From an uncultured Adlercreutzia sp. (GTDB taxonomy: Bacteria > Actinomycetota > Coriobacteriia > Coriobacteriales > Eggerthellaceae), in assembly GCF_958431955.1 (NCBI RefSeq), contig NZ_CAUASN010000008.1, positions 1-64,000 of the forward strand: a stretch of DNA of 64,000 nucleotides, written 5' to 3'. Positions within the stretch are counted from its first letter, which is position 1, and every line of letters begins with the position of its first letter. The notes beneath the pieces were generated by a model. The model was not told the origin of the DNA. It saw only the letters and a program-made list of their open reading frames with translations, and did not search any database. The translations under genes and the position numbers were made by a program. Positions 51,259 through 59,941 of this stretch are shown here, one piece after another.

Positions 51259-52244
51259 ACCCCATTCGCATTGGCATCCTCGGCTACGGCAACCTCGGAC
51301 GCGGCGTTGAGCTCGCCTGCGCCGCCAACCCCGATACCGAGCTGGTCGGCGTGTTCACGCGCCGCAACCCGGCCGACGTGCACCCCTACGGCGAGAACGT
51401 GGCCGTGTGGAGCGCCGACGAGCTGGCTGATCACACCGACGACATCGACGTGCTCGTGCTCGCCGGCGGCAGCGCCACCGACCTGCCCGAGCAGACCCCG
51501 GCCGCCGCGCGCCTGTACAACGTGGTGGACTCCTTCGACACCCACGCGAACATCCCCGAGCACTTCGCCGCCGTGGACGCGGCCGCCCGCGAGACGGGGC
51601 ATGTGGCCGTCATCTCCGTCGGCTGGGATCCGGGCATGTTCTCGGTGTCGCGCGTGTACGCGAACGCCATCATGCCCAACGGCGCCGACTACACCTTCTG
51701 GGGCCGCGGCGTGTCCCAGGGCCACTCCGACGCCATCCGCCGCATCCCCGGCGTGGTGGACGCGCGCCAGTACACCGTGCCCGTGCCCGCGGCGCTCGAG
51801 GCCGTGCGTTCCGGCGCGAACCCCGAGCTGACCACGCGCCAGAAGCACACCCGCGAGTGCTTCGTCGTGGCCGCCGACGGCGCCGACACCGCCGCCATCG
51901 AAGAGGCCATCGTGACCATGCCGAACTACTTCGCTGACTACGACACCACGGTCACCTTCATCACCCAGGAGGAGCTCGACCGCGATCACGCCGGCATCCC
52001 CCACGGCGGCTCGGTTATCCGCACCGGCACCACCGGCGAAAACGGCGAGAACACTCACGTGATCGAGTACTCCCTGAAGCTCGATTCCAACCCCGAGTTC
52101 ACCGGCAGCGTGCTCGTGGCCTGCGCCCGCGCCTGCGCCCGCATGGCCGCCGCCGACGAGACCGGCTGCCGCACCATCTTCGACATCGCCCCGGCGCTGC
52201 TCTCGCCCCTCGCGCCCGAGGAGCTGCGCGCGACGATGCTGTAG
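51255..52244 (+). CDS. ddh: meso-Diaminopimelate dehydrogenase
   Basis: A 329-residue NADPH-dependent enzyme that makes meso-2,6-diaminopimelate from tetrahydrodipicolinate, for cell-wall cross-links and lysine. It shows a Rossmann GILGYGNLGRGVE, GGSATDLPEQTP, VVDSFDTHANIPEHF, SVGWDPGMFSVSRVYA and WGRGVSQGHSDAIRRIPGV, all diagnostic. The start is TTG at 51255 with AAGGAGG 5 bases upstream, overlapping the kinase stop by 4 bp. Cotranscription with a two-component system suggests regulation linked to the wall. Confidence 0.95.
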   Translation: MNPIRIGILGYGNLGRGVELACAANPDTELVGVFTRRNPADVHPYGENVAVWSADELADHTDDIDVLVLAGGSATDLPEQTPAAARLYNVVDSFDTHANIPEHFAAVDAAARETGHVAVISVGWDPGMFSVSRVYANAIMPNGADYTFWGRGVSQGHSDAIRRIPGVVDARQYTVPVPAALEAVRSGANPELTTRQKHTRECFVVAADGADTAAIEEAIVTMPNYFADYDTTVTFITQEELDRDHAGIPHGGSVIRTGTTGENGENTHVIEYSLKLDSNPEFTGSVLVACARACARMAAADETGCRTIFDIAPALLSPLAPEELRATML

Positions 52245-52328
52245 GCCGCGGCACGATCGGCACGCAGCCCGCACTCCGCGGACGCGCGCCCGCGCCAGCA
52301 CCATTTCGACACCAACCCAACGCTCCTT

Positions 52329-52366
52329 AGCGGGTCACCTCTCCAGGCGGCCCGCTTTCTCTTTCG
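52329..52366 (+). terminator. Terminator after ddh
   Basis: AGCGGG (52329-52334) pairs with CCCGCT (52351-52356), followed by TTCTCTTTCG. The loop is 16 nt and the stem is short, so this is a moderate intrinsic terminator. It also separates ddh from the convergent symporter gene. Confidence 0.6.
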
Positions 52367-52374
52367 CGCGACGC

Positions 52375-53751
52375 CTACTGGCGCACGGAAAGGCGCACGT
52401 CGTCCACTTCGCTGCCGGCATCGGGGTCGCGGAACACCGCACGGTCCACGCGCCCCGCCTGGGCCGCCACGATGGAAGTGACCACGGCATCGCCCGTGAT
52501 GTTCACCGCCGTGCGGCACATGTCCAGGATGCGGTCGATGCCCATGATGAGCGCCACGCCCTCCAGCGGCAGCCCCACGGCGTTGAACACCATGGACAGC
52601 GTGATGAGCCCCACCGAGGGCACCCCGGCGGTGCCGATGGAGGCCAACGTAGCCGTGGCGATGACAGTGGCGTACTCCGCCGGCCCCAAGGGCACGCCGA
52701 ACAGCTGGGCGGTGAACACCACGGCCACCCCCTGCATGATGGCGGTGCCGTCCATGTTGATGGTGGCGCCGAGCGGAATAGTGAACGACGAGATGCGCCG
52801 GTCCACGCCCATCTTCTTCTCCAGGGTCTCGATGTTCAAGGGGATGGTGGCGTTCGAGGTGGCCGTGGAGAAGCCGAAGGCGGCCACCGAGAAGAACTTC
52901 CGCAGGAACATGAGCGGGCTCATGCGGGCGAACACCCAAAGGAGCACCATGTAGGTCACGCCCAGCTGCAGCGCGAGGGCCAAAACCACCCCGCCCATAT
53001 ACTTCAGCATGGGCACGAAGGCCTCGAAGCCCACGTTGGCGAAGGTGCGCGCGAGCAGGCAGAACACGCCGAGGGGCGCCACCTTCATCACGAGCGAGGT
53101 CATCTCCATCATGATGTCGTTGAACTGCACGAAGAAGCTGTGCACCGTCTCCACGCGCCGCCCGAGGCGCGCGAGCACGATGCCCACGAACAGGGCGAAG
53201 AAGATGAGCGGCAGCATATCTCCCGAGGCGAGCGCGGCCACGGGGTTGCTCGGGATGATGCCGAGCAGGGTGTCGGCGGTGTTCGTCTCGGCCGCCTCGT
53301 CGAGCGGGGCCGCGTCGGGGGCGGGCGTGCCGAGGGCCGACATGTCCACCCCTTCCCCGGGGTTGATGAGGTTGCCCACGGCCAAAGCCAGCGTGATGGC
53401 CACCGCCGTGGTGAGCAGGTACAGAAGCAGCGTCTTCACGCCCACCGAACCCAAGGTCTTCGTGTCGATGGCCGCCGCGCCGCACACGATGGAGCAGAAC
53501 ACGAGCGGCACCACGAGCATCTGCATGAGCCGGATGAAGCCCTGGCCCACGAGGTAGAACACGCCGCCTACCAGGATATCGTCGCGCACGGCGCCGGCGG
53601 GCACCACGTAGTGCAGCGCCACGCCGCACAAAAGCCCTAGCACAAGCGCCAGAAGGATCTGGCTCGTAAGCCCGAGGCGCGGCCGGCGGCGCGGGCCCTT
53701 CCCGAGCTCGTCGGGTTCCTCGGCCGGTTGCAGGTGGTTGGTGAACTCCAT
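52375..53751 (-). CDS. Dicarboxylate/amino acid:cation symporter (DAACS)
   Basis: A 458-residue Na+- or H+-coupled symporter of the GltP/DctA family, with eight helices and two re-entrant hairpins. Motifs include FSTATSNATIPLN (HP1 serine-rich loop), TINMDGTAIMQG (the NMDGT cation/substrate motif of TM7) and SIGTAGVPSVGLITLSMV (HP2). The substrate could be glutamate, aspartate or C4-dicarboxylate. There is a 50-residue loop with acidic/Ala-rich sequence (about 130-185) typical for the family. It lies 6 bp after the stop of the upstream reductase on the same strand. Confidence 0.93.
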   Translation of the reverse strand: MEFTNHLQPAEEPDELGKGPRRRPRLGLTSQILLALVLGLLCGVALHYVVPAGAVRDDILVGGVFYLVGQGFIRLMQMLVVPLVFCSIVCGAAAIDTKTLGSVGVKTLLLYLLTTAVAITLALAVGNLINPGEGVDMSALGTPAPDAAPLDEAAETNTADTLLGIIPSNPVAALASGDMLPLIFFALFVGIVLARLGRRVETVHSFFVQFNDIMMEMTSLVMKVAPLGVFCLLARTFANVGFEAFVPMLKYMGGVVLALALQLGVTYMVLLWVFARMSPLMFLRKFFSVAAFGFSTATSNATIPLNIETLEKKMGVDRRISSFTIPLGATINMDGTAIMQGVAVVFTAQLFGVPLGPAEYATVIATATLASIGTAGVPSVGLITLSMVFNAVGLPLEGVALIMGIDRILDMCRTAVNITGDAVVTSIVAAQAGRVDRAVFRDPDAGSEVDDVRLSVRQ

Positions 53752-53757
53752 GGCGCG

Positions 53758-54612
53758 CTACCTTGCCAGAAGGTCGTGGGCGGCCAGGTAATCGCGCACA
53801 TCGTCCTGCCAGGCGGGCATGGCGAAGATGCCCGTCATGGTGAGCATGAGGTTCGCAAGGCGCACGGTGCGCGCGGCCGCCGGGTCGCTCTCGGGCACGA
53901 GGCAGCCCTCGGGAAGGCCCGTCAGGCGCAGCACCTCGCGGGCGAAGTCGTAGCGGCTCGTCACGCCTGTATCGGCGGCGTGGAACAGCCCGTATTCCTC
54001 GCTCTCGATGAGCGCCACGATGCAGGCGGCGAGCGTCGTCACCGAGGTGGGCGAGGCGAGCTGGTCGGTGGTCACGGGGAAGGGCGTGTTCGTGCGGGCG
54101 GCCATGAGCAGCGAATCGAGCCAATAGCCGGGCTCGGCGCCGTAGATCCAGTCGGAGCGCACGATGACGTGTTTGGGGTTCAGCTCGCGCACGAAGTTCT
54201 CACCGGCGATCTTCGACTTGGCGCATACGCTCTCGCGCGGCAGCGTCGCATCGAACTCGTTGCGCTCGCTGCCCTGGTCGGCGAACACGTCGTCGCAGGT
54301 CAGCTGCACGATGGAAGCGCCGACCGACCAGGCGGCGGCCGCCAGGTTGCGCGCGCCCATGGCGTTCACGCGGTAGGCCTGCACGGGATCTTGCTCGCAG
54401 GCGGCCTCGTCGGCCATGGCGGCGCAGTTGATGACGATGTTGGGCCGGTTGACGGACACGTACTGGAGCACCGCCTCGTGGTCGGTCACGTCCAGCTCGG
54501 TGTCGGTGGTGGTGATGAGGTAGTCGCCGTGGTCGAGCAGGCGCTCCACGGCCTGCCCCACCCGCCCCGAGGCGCCGGCGATCCAGATAACCTTGCGCGG
54601 TCCCATATGCAT
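53758..54612 (-). CDS. RmlD-like NAD(P)-dependent sugar reductase
   Basis: A 284-residue extended-SDR protein resembling dTDP-4-dehydrorhamnose reductase (RfbD/RmlD). It has the nucleotide motif IAGASGRVGQAVERLL, IVINCAAMADEAACEQDPVQAYRVNAMGARNLA, and a region around LPRESVCAKSKIAGENFVRE where the family has YxxxK; here Y is not evident (ESVCAKSK), so the canonical catalytic Tyr may be replaced. That makes the reaction uncertain. The ATG at 54612 follows GGGAG. It is probably cotranscribed with the symporter. Confidence 0.75.
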   Translation of the reverse strand: MHMGPRKVIWIAGASGRVGQAVERLLDHGDYLITTTDTELDVTDHEAVLQYVSVNRPNIVINCAAMADEAACEQDPVQAYRVNAMGARNLAAAAWSVGASIVQLTCDDVFADQGSERNEFDATLPRESVCAKSKIAGENFVRELNPKHVIVRSDWIYGAEPGYWLDSLLMAARTNTPFPVTTDQLASPTSVTTLAACIVALIESEEYGLFHAADTGVTSRYDFAREVLRLTGLPEGCLVPESDPAAARTVRLANLMLTMTGIFAMPAWQDDVRDYLAAHDLLAR

Positions 54613-54657
54613 AGCTGCTCCCATCGACGAACGGTGCCGAAAAGCCAGCATAGAACA

Positions 54658-54685
54658 GCGGGCCGCCCCCGAGGGAGCGGCCCGC
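54658..54685. terminator. Terminator at the end of the fatty acid operon
   Basis: GCGGGCCGC (54658-54666) pairs with GCGGCCCGC (54677-54685), a perfect 9-bp GC-rich stem with a 10-nt loop, 27 bp after the accDA stop. The T-run is poor on both sides. Confidence 0.65.
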
Positions 54686-54711
54686 AAATACGTTTCTGGG
54701 AGGTAACCGGC

Positions 54712-57315
54712 CTAGAACTTCGCAAAGCGCTCCTGGCGCTGGGCGATGAGCTCGTCGGGGGTCAGGTCGGCCAGTTCCTTGTAGGCCTCGCGCACGTAGT
54801 CGCGCACGGCCTCCACGGCTTCCTCGGGGTTCTCGTGGGCCGGGCCCTCCCCCTCCGAGATGACCGCATCGATGATGCCGCCCTCGAAGACCGCGCGGGC
54901 GTTCATCTTCATCACCTCGGCGGCCTCGGGCGCGCGCTTGCCGTCCTTCCACAGAATGGAGGCGAAGCCCTCCGGCGAGAGCACCGAGTACACCGCGTGC
55001 TCCTGCATGGCCACGCGGTTGCTCACGGCGAGGGCCAAGGCCCCGCCGGACCCGCCCTCGCCCAGAAGCACGCTCACCACCGGCACCCGAAGGCCGGCCA
55101 TGGCCACCAGGTTGTCGGCGATGGCGTTGCCCTGGCCGCGCTCCTCGGCCTCGGTGCCGCAGAAGGCGCCCTGGGTGTCCACCAGGCACAGAATGGGCCG
55201 CCCGAACTTCTCGGCCTCGCGCATGAGGCGCAGCGACTTGCGGTAGCCCTCGGGCTGGGGGCAGCCGAAGTTGCGGGCCACGCGATCGGCCAAATTCACG
55301 CCCTTCTCCTGGGCGATGACCGTCACCGGGTGCCCCGAGATCCAGCCCACGCCGGCCAGAATGGCCCCGTCGTCGGCGAAGGCGCGGTCGCCGTGCAGCT
55401 CGATGAAGCCCTCCACGATGCCGTCGATGTAGCGGCGCGCCGTGGGACGGTGCACGTTGCGGGCGATCTGCACGCTCTCCCAGGCGCTGCCGGCTGCGGC
55501 CTCGCCCTCGATGCCCGCCCGGCGCGCCTCGCGGCGGGCATGGCGGTCCAGCTCGCGGCGGTCGGCCTCCTCGGCGGCCTCGGGGTCGGTCTCGCCGCCC
55601 CGCAGCAGGCCGCCCACCACCGGCACCGACTCGGCCAGGTTGCGGAAAAACCCGCTCGCGGCCTCCTCGGCGCGCAGGCGCTCGCCGGCCATGCGGGCCT
55701 CGGGCGCCACCGACACGGTGCCGTAGGCGCCCGCGCCCACCTTGAGGGCATCCATCACGCTGTGGTAGGTGACGACCCGCTCGGCGCCGCTCGGCGCGTG
55801 CAGGGCCAGAAGCTGGGCGAGCACCGCGCGCATCTGCGAGCGCTCCACGATAGCGTCGATGAGCCCGTGCTCCAGAGCGAACTCGGCGGTCTGGAAGCCC
55901 TCGGGCAGCTCCTGCTTGATGGTGTCGCGGATGACGCGCTGGCCTGCAAAGCCGATGAGTGCGCCCGGCTCGGCCAATACGATATCGCCCTGCATGGCAA
56001 ACGACGCCGTCACGCCGCCGGTGGTGGGATCGGTCAGCACCGTGATGAAGGGCAGGTGCGCCCGGCCGAGGCGCTCCACGGCGCAGGACACCTTCGCCAT
56101 CTGCATGAGCGAGGTGAGCCCCTCCTGCATGCGGGCGCCGCCCGAGGCGCAGAACACCACCACGGGCAGTTCCTCGTCGATGGCGCGGTCAATGAGCGCG
56201 GCCACCTTCTCGCCCACCACATGCCCCATGGACCCCATGAAGAAGCCCGACTCCATCACGCCGATGGCCACGGGCAGCCCGGCAATGGCCGCCCGCCCGG
56301 TGCGCACGGCCTCCTGAAGCCCGCTCTTCTCGCGCTGGTCGGCGATCTTCTCGGGATAGCCCGGGAACGCCAGCGGGTCGGAATCGGGCATCTGGGCGTT
56401 CCACTCCTCGAAGGAGCCCGCATCCACCGTGAGGGCGAGCCGCTCGTCGGAGCGCAGGCGCTGCAGGGTGCCGCAGGCCGGGCAGGTGAAGCCCTCGGCG
56501 ATGATCTCCTCCTTGTCGAAGAAGAGTTTGCAGGCGTGGCAGCGCCGCCAGTGGGTGGGGCCCTCGTCATCGTCGTCGAGGGCAGGGGCGCTCTGCTCCC
56601 AGGGGGCGGCGGCAGGGGCGCTCGGCGCCTCGGCGGGCAGCAGCTCCACCCAGCCCATGAGCTGGGTGCCCTCGGCGGCCGGGGCGAACACGCGCAGGCC
56701 GCGCTTGCGGGCATGGCGCAGGAAGTACTGGTCCTCGGCCAGAGCCGCGGTGGGGCTATCGAGGAAGATGAGGGCCGCGCCGCACTCCTTGGCCGCCGAC
56801 AGCACCGTGTAGATGTTGCCCGCCAGCTGGTCGGCGCTCACCGCCGGCGTGGTGTTGCCCAGGTTGTAGGTAGGCAGCTGGCGGCGGGCGAAGCCGTCGA
56901 GCGAGCGGTTGTCCACGGTGGCAAACACCACGTCGAGCCCGGCTTGCTCCATGGGGCCCACGAAGGCCCGGGCGTTCTTGCCTGAGGCCACCACGAGCGC
57001 CCGGGGGCGGGCGGCCGCATCAGGGCTCACGGCGAAGTCGTCGCCAATGGTGGAGCGCGTGTAGCGGGCCACATCGAGCGTGGCCTCCTCGGGATCGGCC
57101 GGCTCCTCGCGCTGGGCCGGGGCGATGAGCGCCGCGGCGTTCTCGGGCAGCGCGCTCGCTGCATCCGCGATGGCGTCCAGAGCGTAGGCCACCGCCGCCT
57201 TCAGGGACGCGCCCTCGGCGGCTTCGGGCGCAGGCGACGCCGTGCCGGCCCCCTCGTCGGCCACCAGACGCCCCTCGGCGTCGAAGCTGATGTACTTGGA
57301 TCCCGCTTTAGCCAT
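54712..57315 (-). CDS. accDA: Fused acetyl-CoA carboxylase carboxyltransferase (AccD-AccA) with extra N-terminal domain
   Basis: An 867-residue fusion of both carboxyltransferase subunits, which transfer CO2 from biotin to acetyl-CoA to give malonyl-CoA. The AccD part (about 255-540) begins with a zinc ribbon (C259, C262, C278, C281) and has GARMQEGLTSLMQMAK and TTGGVTASFAMQGD. The AccA part (about 560-867) has YIDGIVEGFIELHGDR and GEGGSGGALALAVSNRV. Residues about 103-225 look like the pre-ATP-grasp N-terminal domain of biotin carboxylase (NIYTVLSAAKECGAALIF ... RVFAPAAEGTQLMG) but no ATP-grasp follows. It is last in the fab operon, 37 bp after fabZ. Confidence 0.93.
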   Translation of the reverse strand: MAKAGSKYISFDAEGRLVADEGAGTASPAPEAAEGASLKAAVAYALDAIADAASALPENAAALIAPAQREEPADPEEATLDVARYTRSTIGDDFAVSPDAAARPRALVVASGKNARAFVGPMEQAGLDVVFATVDNRSLDGFARRQLPTYNLGNTTPAVSADQLAGNIYTVLSAAKECGAALIFLDSPTAALAEDQYFLRHARKRGLRVFAPAAEGTQLMGWVELLPAEAPSAPAAAPWEQSAPALDDDDEGPTHWRRCHACKLFFDKEEIIAEGFTCPACGTLQRLRSDERLALTVDAGSFEEWNAQMPDSDPLAFPGYPEKIADQREKSGLQEAVRTGRAAIAGLPVAIGVMESGFFMGSMGHVVGEKVAALIDRAIDEELPVVVFCASGGARMQEGLTSLMQMAKVSCAVERLGRAHLPFITVLTDPTTGGVTASFAMQGDIVLAEPGALIGFAGQRVIRDTIKQELPEGFQTAEFALEHGLIDAIVERSQMRAVLAQLLALHAPSGAERVVTYHSVMDALKVGAGAYGTVSVAPEARMAGERLRAEEAASGFFRNLAESVPVVGGLLRGGETDPEAAEEADRRELDRHARREARRAGIEGEAAAGSAWESVQIARNVHRPTARRYIDGIVEGFIELHGDRAFADDGAILAGVGWISGHPVTVIAQEKGVNLADRVARNFGCPQPEGYRKSLRLMREAEKFGRPILCLVDTQGAFCGTEAEERGQGNAIADNLVAMAGLRVPVVSVLLGEGGSGGALALAVSNRVAMQEHAVYSVLSPEGFASILWKDGKRAPEAAEVMKMNARAVFEGGIIDAVISEGEGPAHENPEEAVEAVRDYVREAYKELADLTPDELIAQRQERFAKF

Positions 57316-57352
57316 GTTCGACCTCTATCCTGCCAACGACCCGCGCACGGGG

Positions 57353-57802
57353 CTAGGCCAGCACGTACTTCTGGGTGGCCGTGGCACACACCTCGCCCGC
57401 CACCGATGCCTCCACCTCGGCCACCACGAGCCGCTTGGACGACTTCACGATGCGCCCCTTCAAAGTGAGCACGTCGCCGGGTGCCACCTGACGGCGGAAC
57501 TTCGCGCCGTCGATGCCGGCGAGAAACCCGATGTGCCCGCGCAGCTCGGGCGCCTGCAACATGGCGATGGAAGCCGCCTGGGCGAGCGCCTCCATGATGA
57601 TGACCCCCGGCAGCACCGGGTGGTCGGGGAAGTGCCCGCGGAAAATATCCAGATCGGCCGGCACGTCCAACTCGGCTTCGATGGACTGCCCGGGTTCCAC
57701 GGCCACCACCCGGCTCACCCACACGAACGGGTCGCGGTGCGGCAGGATGGTCTCTATCACGTCGCGGCCCCAGGGCAGCGGGGCGAGCGTCTCCTCAGCC
57801 AT
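57353..57802 (-). CDS. fabZ: 3-Hydroxyacyl-ACP dehydratase FabZ
   Basis: A 149-residue hotdog-fold dehydratase of usual length that removes water from 3-hydroxyacyl-ACP. The core motif FRGHFPDHPVLPGVIIMEALAQAASI contains the catalytic His (GHFPDHP) and Glu (MEALAQ). The ATG at 57802 has an AAAGGAT site; a longer frame exists upstream. The gap to fabF (93 bp) is longer than others in the operon, and no acyl carrier or biotin carrier gene sits in it. Confidence 0.95.
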   Translation of the reverse strand: MAEETLAPLPWGRDVIETILPHRDPFVWVSRVVAVEPGQSIEAELDVPADLDIFRGHFPDHPVLPGVIIMEALAQAASIAMLQAPELRGHIGFLAGIDGAKFRRQVAPGDVLTLKGRIVKSSKRLVVAEVEASVAGEVCATATQKYVLA

Positions 57803-57895
57803 GCTCGTATCCTTTCCTCGGCGGCCCGGCGGCATGCGCCTCGGGGCCGCATCGTGCACAAAGGGCGCGCCCGGCCGGACGCGCCCCGAAGCTTC

Positions 57896-59179
57896 CTAGT
57901 CGCGGTAGGGCGAGAACGCCAGCGCCGCGTTGTGACCGCCGAAGCCGAGCGACGTGGACAGCGCCACCTTCTGGGGGTAGTCGGTCACAGCCTCGGTGAC
58001 CACAGCCACCGGGCAGTCCTCGGCCGCCTCGGCGAAGCCGGCCGTGGGCGGCACCGCGTCGCGGGCCACCGACAGGGCGCACACGATGGCCTCCACCGCG
58101 CCGGCGGCGCCGAGCATGTGGCCCGTGGTGCCCTTGATGGAGGTGACGGGCACCGCGGCGGCCTCCTCCTCGCCGCCCATGAGGCCCGCGAGCGCCTTGG
58201 ACTCCGTGGCGTCATTGGCCGGAGTACCGGTGCCGTGGGCGTTCAGATGGCCCAAGTCGGCCGGGGTGAAGCCGCCCTCGGCCAGGGCGGCGGCCATGGC
58301 GGCCGTGATGGCCGTGGCCTCCGGGTCGGGCGCAGTCATGTGGTAGGCGTCCCCCGTGGACCCGAAGCCGGTGATCTCGGCGATGGGCTCCGCCCCGCGG
58401 GCAAGGGCGCTCTCCAGCGATTCGATGACGAGCGCGCCGGCGCCCTCACCGGCCACGAAGCCGCCGCGACGGGCATCGAAGGGAAGGGACGCCTGAGCCG
58501 GGTCCTCGGCGCGGGTCAGCGCCGACAGGTTCGTGAAGCCGGCGATGCAGATGGGGCTCACCGACTCCTCGGTGCCGCCCACGAGCGCCGCGTCGATGTA
58601 GCCGTGGCGAATGTCGCGCAGAGCGGTGCCGATGCAGTGGGCGCCCGTGGCGCAGGCCGTCACCACGTTCAGGCACTCACCGCGCATGCCGTAGCGGATG
58701 GCCAGGTTGCCCGCGGCGATGTTCCCGATCATCGTGGGGATGAACAGCGGGTTCACGCGCTTGGGGCCCTTCTCCTCCAGGGTGGCGAAGCTCTTCTGCA
58801 GCTCGTCGATGCCGCCGATGCCCGTGCCGAACACCACGGCGATGCGGTCGCGGTTCTCGTCGGTCACCTCCAGGCCGGACTGGGCCAGAGCCTCGTCGGC
58901 GGCCACGATGGCGTACTGCACGAAGCGCTCGAAGCGGCGCGCCTCCTTCTTGGAAAGGCCGTGTTCGGTGCCGTCGAAGTCGCGCACCTCGGCGGCGATG
59001 TGCACCTCGTAGTCGGTCGTGTCGAAGCGCTCGATGGGCGCGATGCAGCAACCGCGCTCCATGAGCGTGTTCCACAAGGGCTCCACGCCCACGCCGGCGG
59101 GCGTCACCGCGCCCACGCCGGTGATGACCACGCGGTGGGTGCCGTCGGGACGGCGGGTGCTCACGTTCTCGTTCGTCAT
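57896..59179 (-). CDS. fabF: 3-Oxoacyl-ACP synthase II FabF
   Basis: A 427-residue elongating ketosynthase. The catalytic Cys is in VTACATGAHCIG, and the two His are in LNAHGTGTPANDATE and KGTTGHMLGAAGAVE. It condenses malonyl-ACP with acyl-ACP. It overlaps fabG by 4 bp (ATGA, 59176-59179). Length and motifs are standard. Confidence 0.97.
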   Translation of the reverse strand: MTNENVSTRRPDGTHRVVITGVGAVTPAGVGVEPLWNTLMERGCCIAPIERFDTTDYEVHIAAEVRDFDGTEHGLSKKEARRFERFVQYAIVAADEALAQSGLEVTDENRDRIAVVFGTGIGGIDELQKSFATLEEKGPKRVNPLFIPTMIGNIAAGNLAIRYGMRGECLNVVTACATGAHCIGTALRDIRHGYIDAALVGGTEESVSPICIAGFTNLSALTRAEDPAQASLPFDARRGGFVAGEGAGALVIESLESALARGAEPIAEITGFGSTGDAYHMTAPDPEATAITAAMAAALAEGGFTPADLGHLNAHGTGTPANDATESKALAGLMGGEEEAAAVPVTSIKGTTGHMLGAAGAVEAIVCALSVARDAVPPTAGFAEAAEDCPVAVVTEAVTDYPQKVALSTSLGFGGHNAALAFSPYRD

Positions 59180-59934
59180 AGGGACATTCCTCCGTCCACG
59201 CAGATAACCTGACCGGTAATGTAGGACGCCTCGTCCGAGGCGAGGAAGCGCACCAGATGCGCGATGTCGGCCGGCTCGCCCAAGCGCCCGCTGCCGATGC
59301 GGCCCACGATGGCCTCCTTCTGGCTGTCGGAGAGCGCGTCGGTCATGTCGGTGGCGATGAAGCCGGGGGCCACGGCGTTGGCCGTGATGTTGCGGCGCGC
59401 GAGCTCCTTGGCGAGGGTCTTGGTCATGCCGATGACGCCGGCCTTGGAGGCGGCGTAGTTCACCTGGCCGGCATTGCCGTACACACCCACCACGCTCGAC
59501 AGGTTCACGATGCGGCCCCAGCGCTGCTTCATCATCACCTTGGCGGCAGCGCGGCAGCAGTGGAAGGTGCCCTTCAGGTTGATGTCGATGACGGCGTCGA
59601 AGTCGGCGTCGCTCATGCGGGCGGCCAAGCCGTCGCGGGTGATGCCGGCGTTGTTCACGAGCACGTCCACACGCCCGAAGGCCTCCATGGCGGCGTCGAT
59701 GAGCGCGTTAGCCTCGGCCTCGTCGGCCACGTTGGCGGCCACGGCCACCGCTTCCACACCGAACTCGCCGGCGATCTCGGCGGCCAGGGCCTCGGCGGCC
59801 GGCAGGCTCTTCGCAGACGAGCTGTTCACCACCACGTTCATGCCGGCACTCGCCAGCTCGCGGGCGATCTCGCGCCCGATGCCGCGGGTGGAACCGGTCA
59901 CGACGGCGGCGCGGCGCTCCTGGGTCTCAGTCAT
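59176..59934 (-). CDS. fabG: 3-Oxoacyl-ACP reductase FabG
   Basis: A 252-residue short-chain dehydrogenase: cofactor motif TGSTRGIGREIA, NNAGITRD, and the catalytic Ser-Tyr-Lys in NLSSVVGVYGNAGQVNYAASKAG. It reduces 3-oxoacyl-ACP with NADPH. It lies 7 bp after fabD and overlaps fabF, deep in the operon, which supports FabG over a generic SDR. Confidence 0.96.
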   Translation of the reverse strand: MTETQERRAAVVTGSTRGIGREIARELASAGMNVVVNSSSAKSLPAAEALAAEIAGEFGVEAVAVAANVADEAEANALIDAAMEAFGRVDVLVNNAGITRDGLAARMSDADFDAVIDINLKGTFHCCRAAAKVMMKQRWGRIVNLSSVVGVYGNAGQVNYAASKAGVIGMTKTLAKELARRNITANAVAPGFIATDMTDALSDSQKEAIVGRIGSGRLGEPADIAHLVRFLASDEASYITGQVICVDGGMSL

Positions 59935-59941
59935 AGATCTC

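Noticed and set aside
53728..56985. Open frame of about 1085 codons on the + strand, opposite accDA and the RmlD-like gene
   Set aside because: It crosses antisense to genes with unmistakable motifs (AccD/AccA, SDR); such long antisense frames are usual in high-GC codon-biased DNA.
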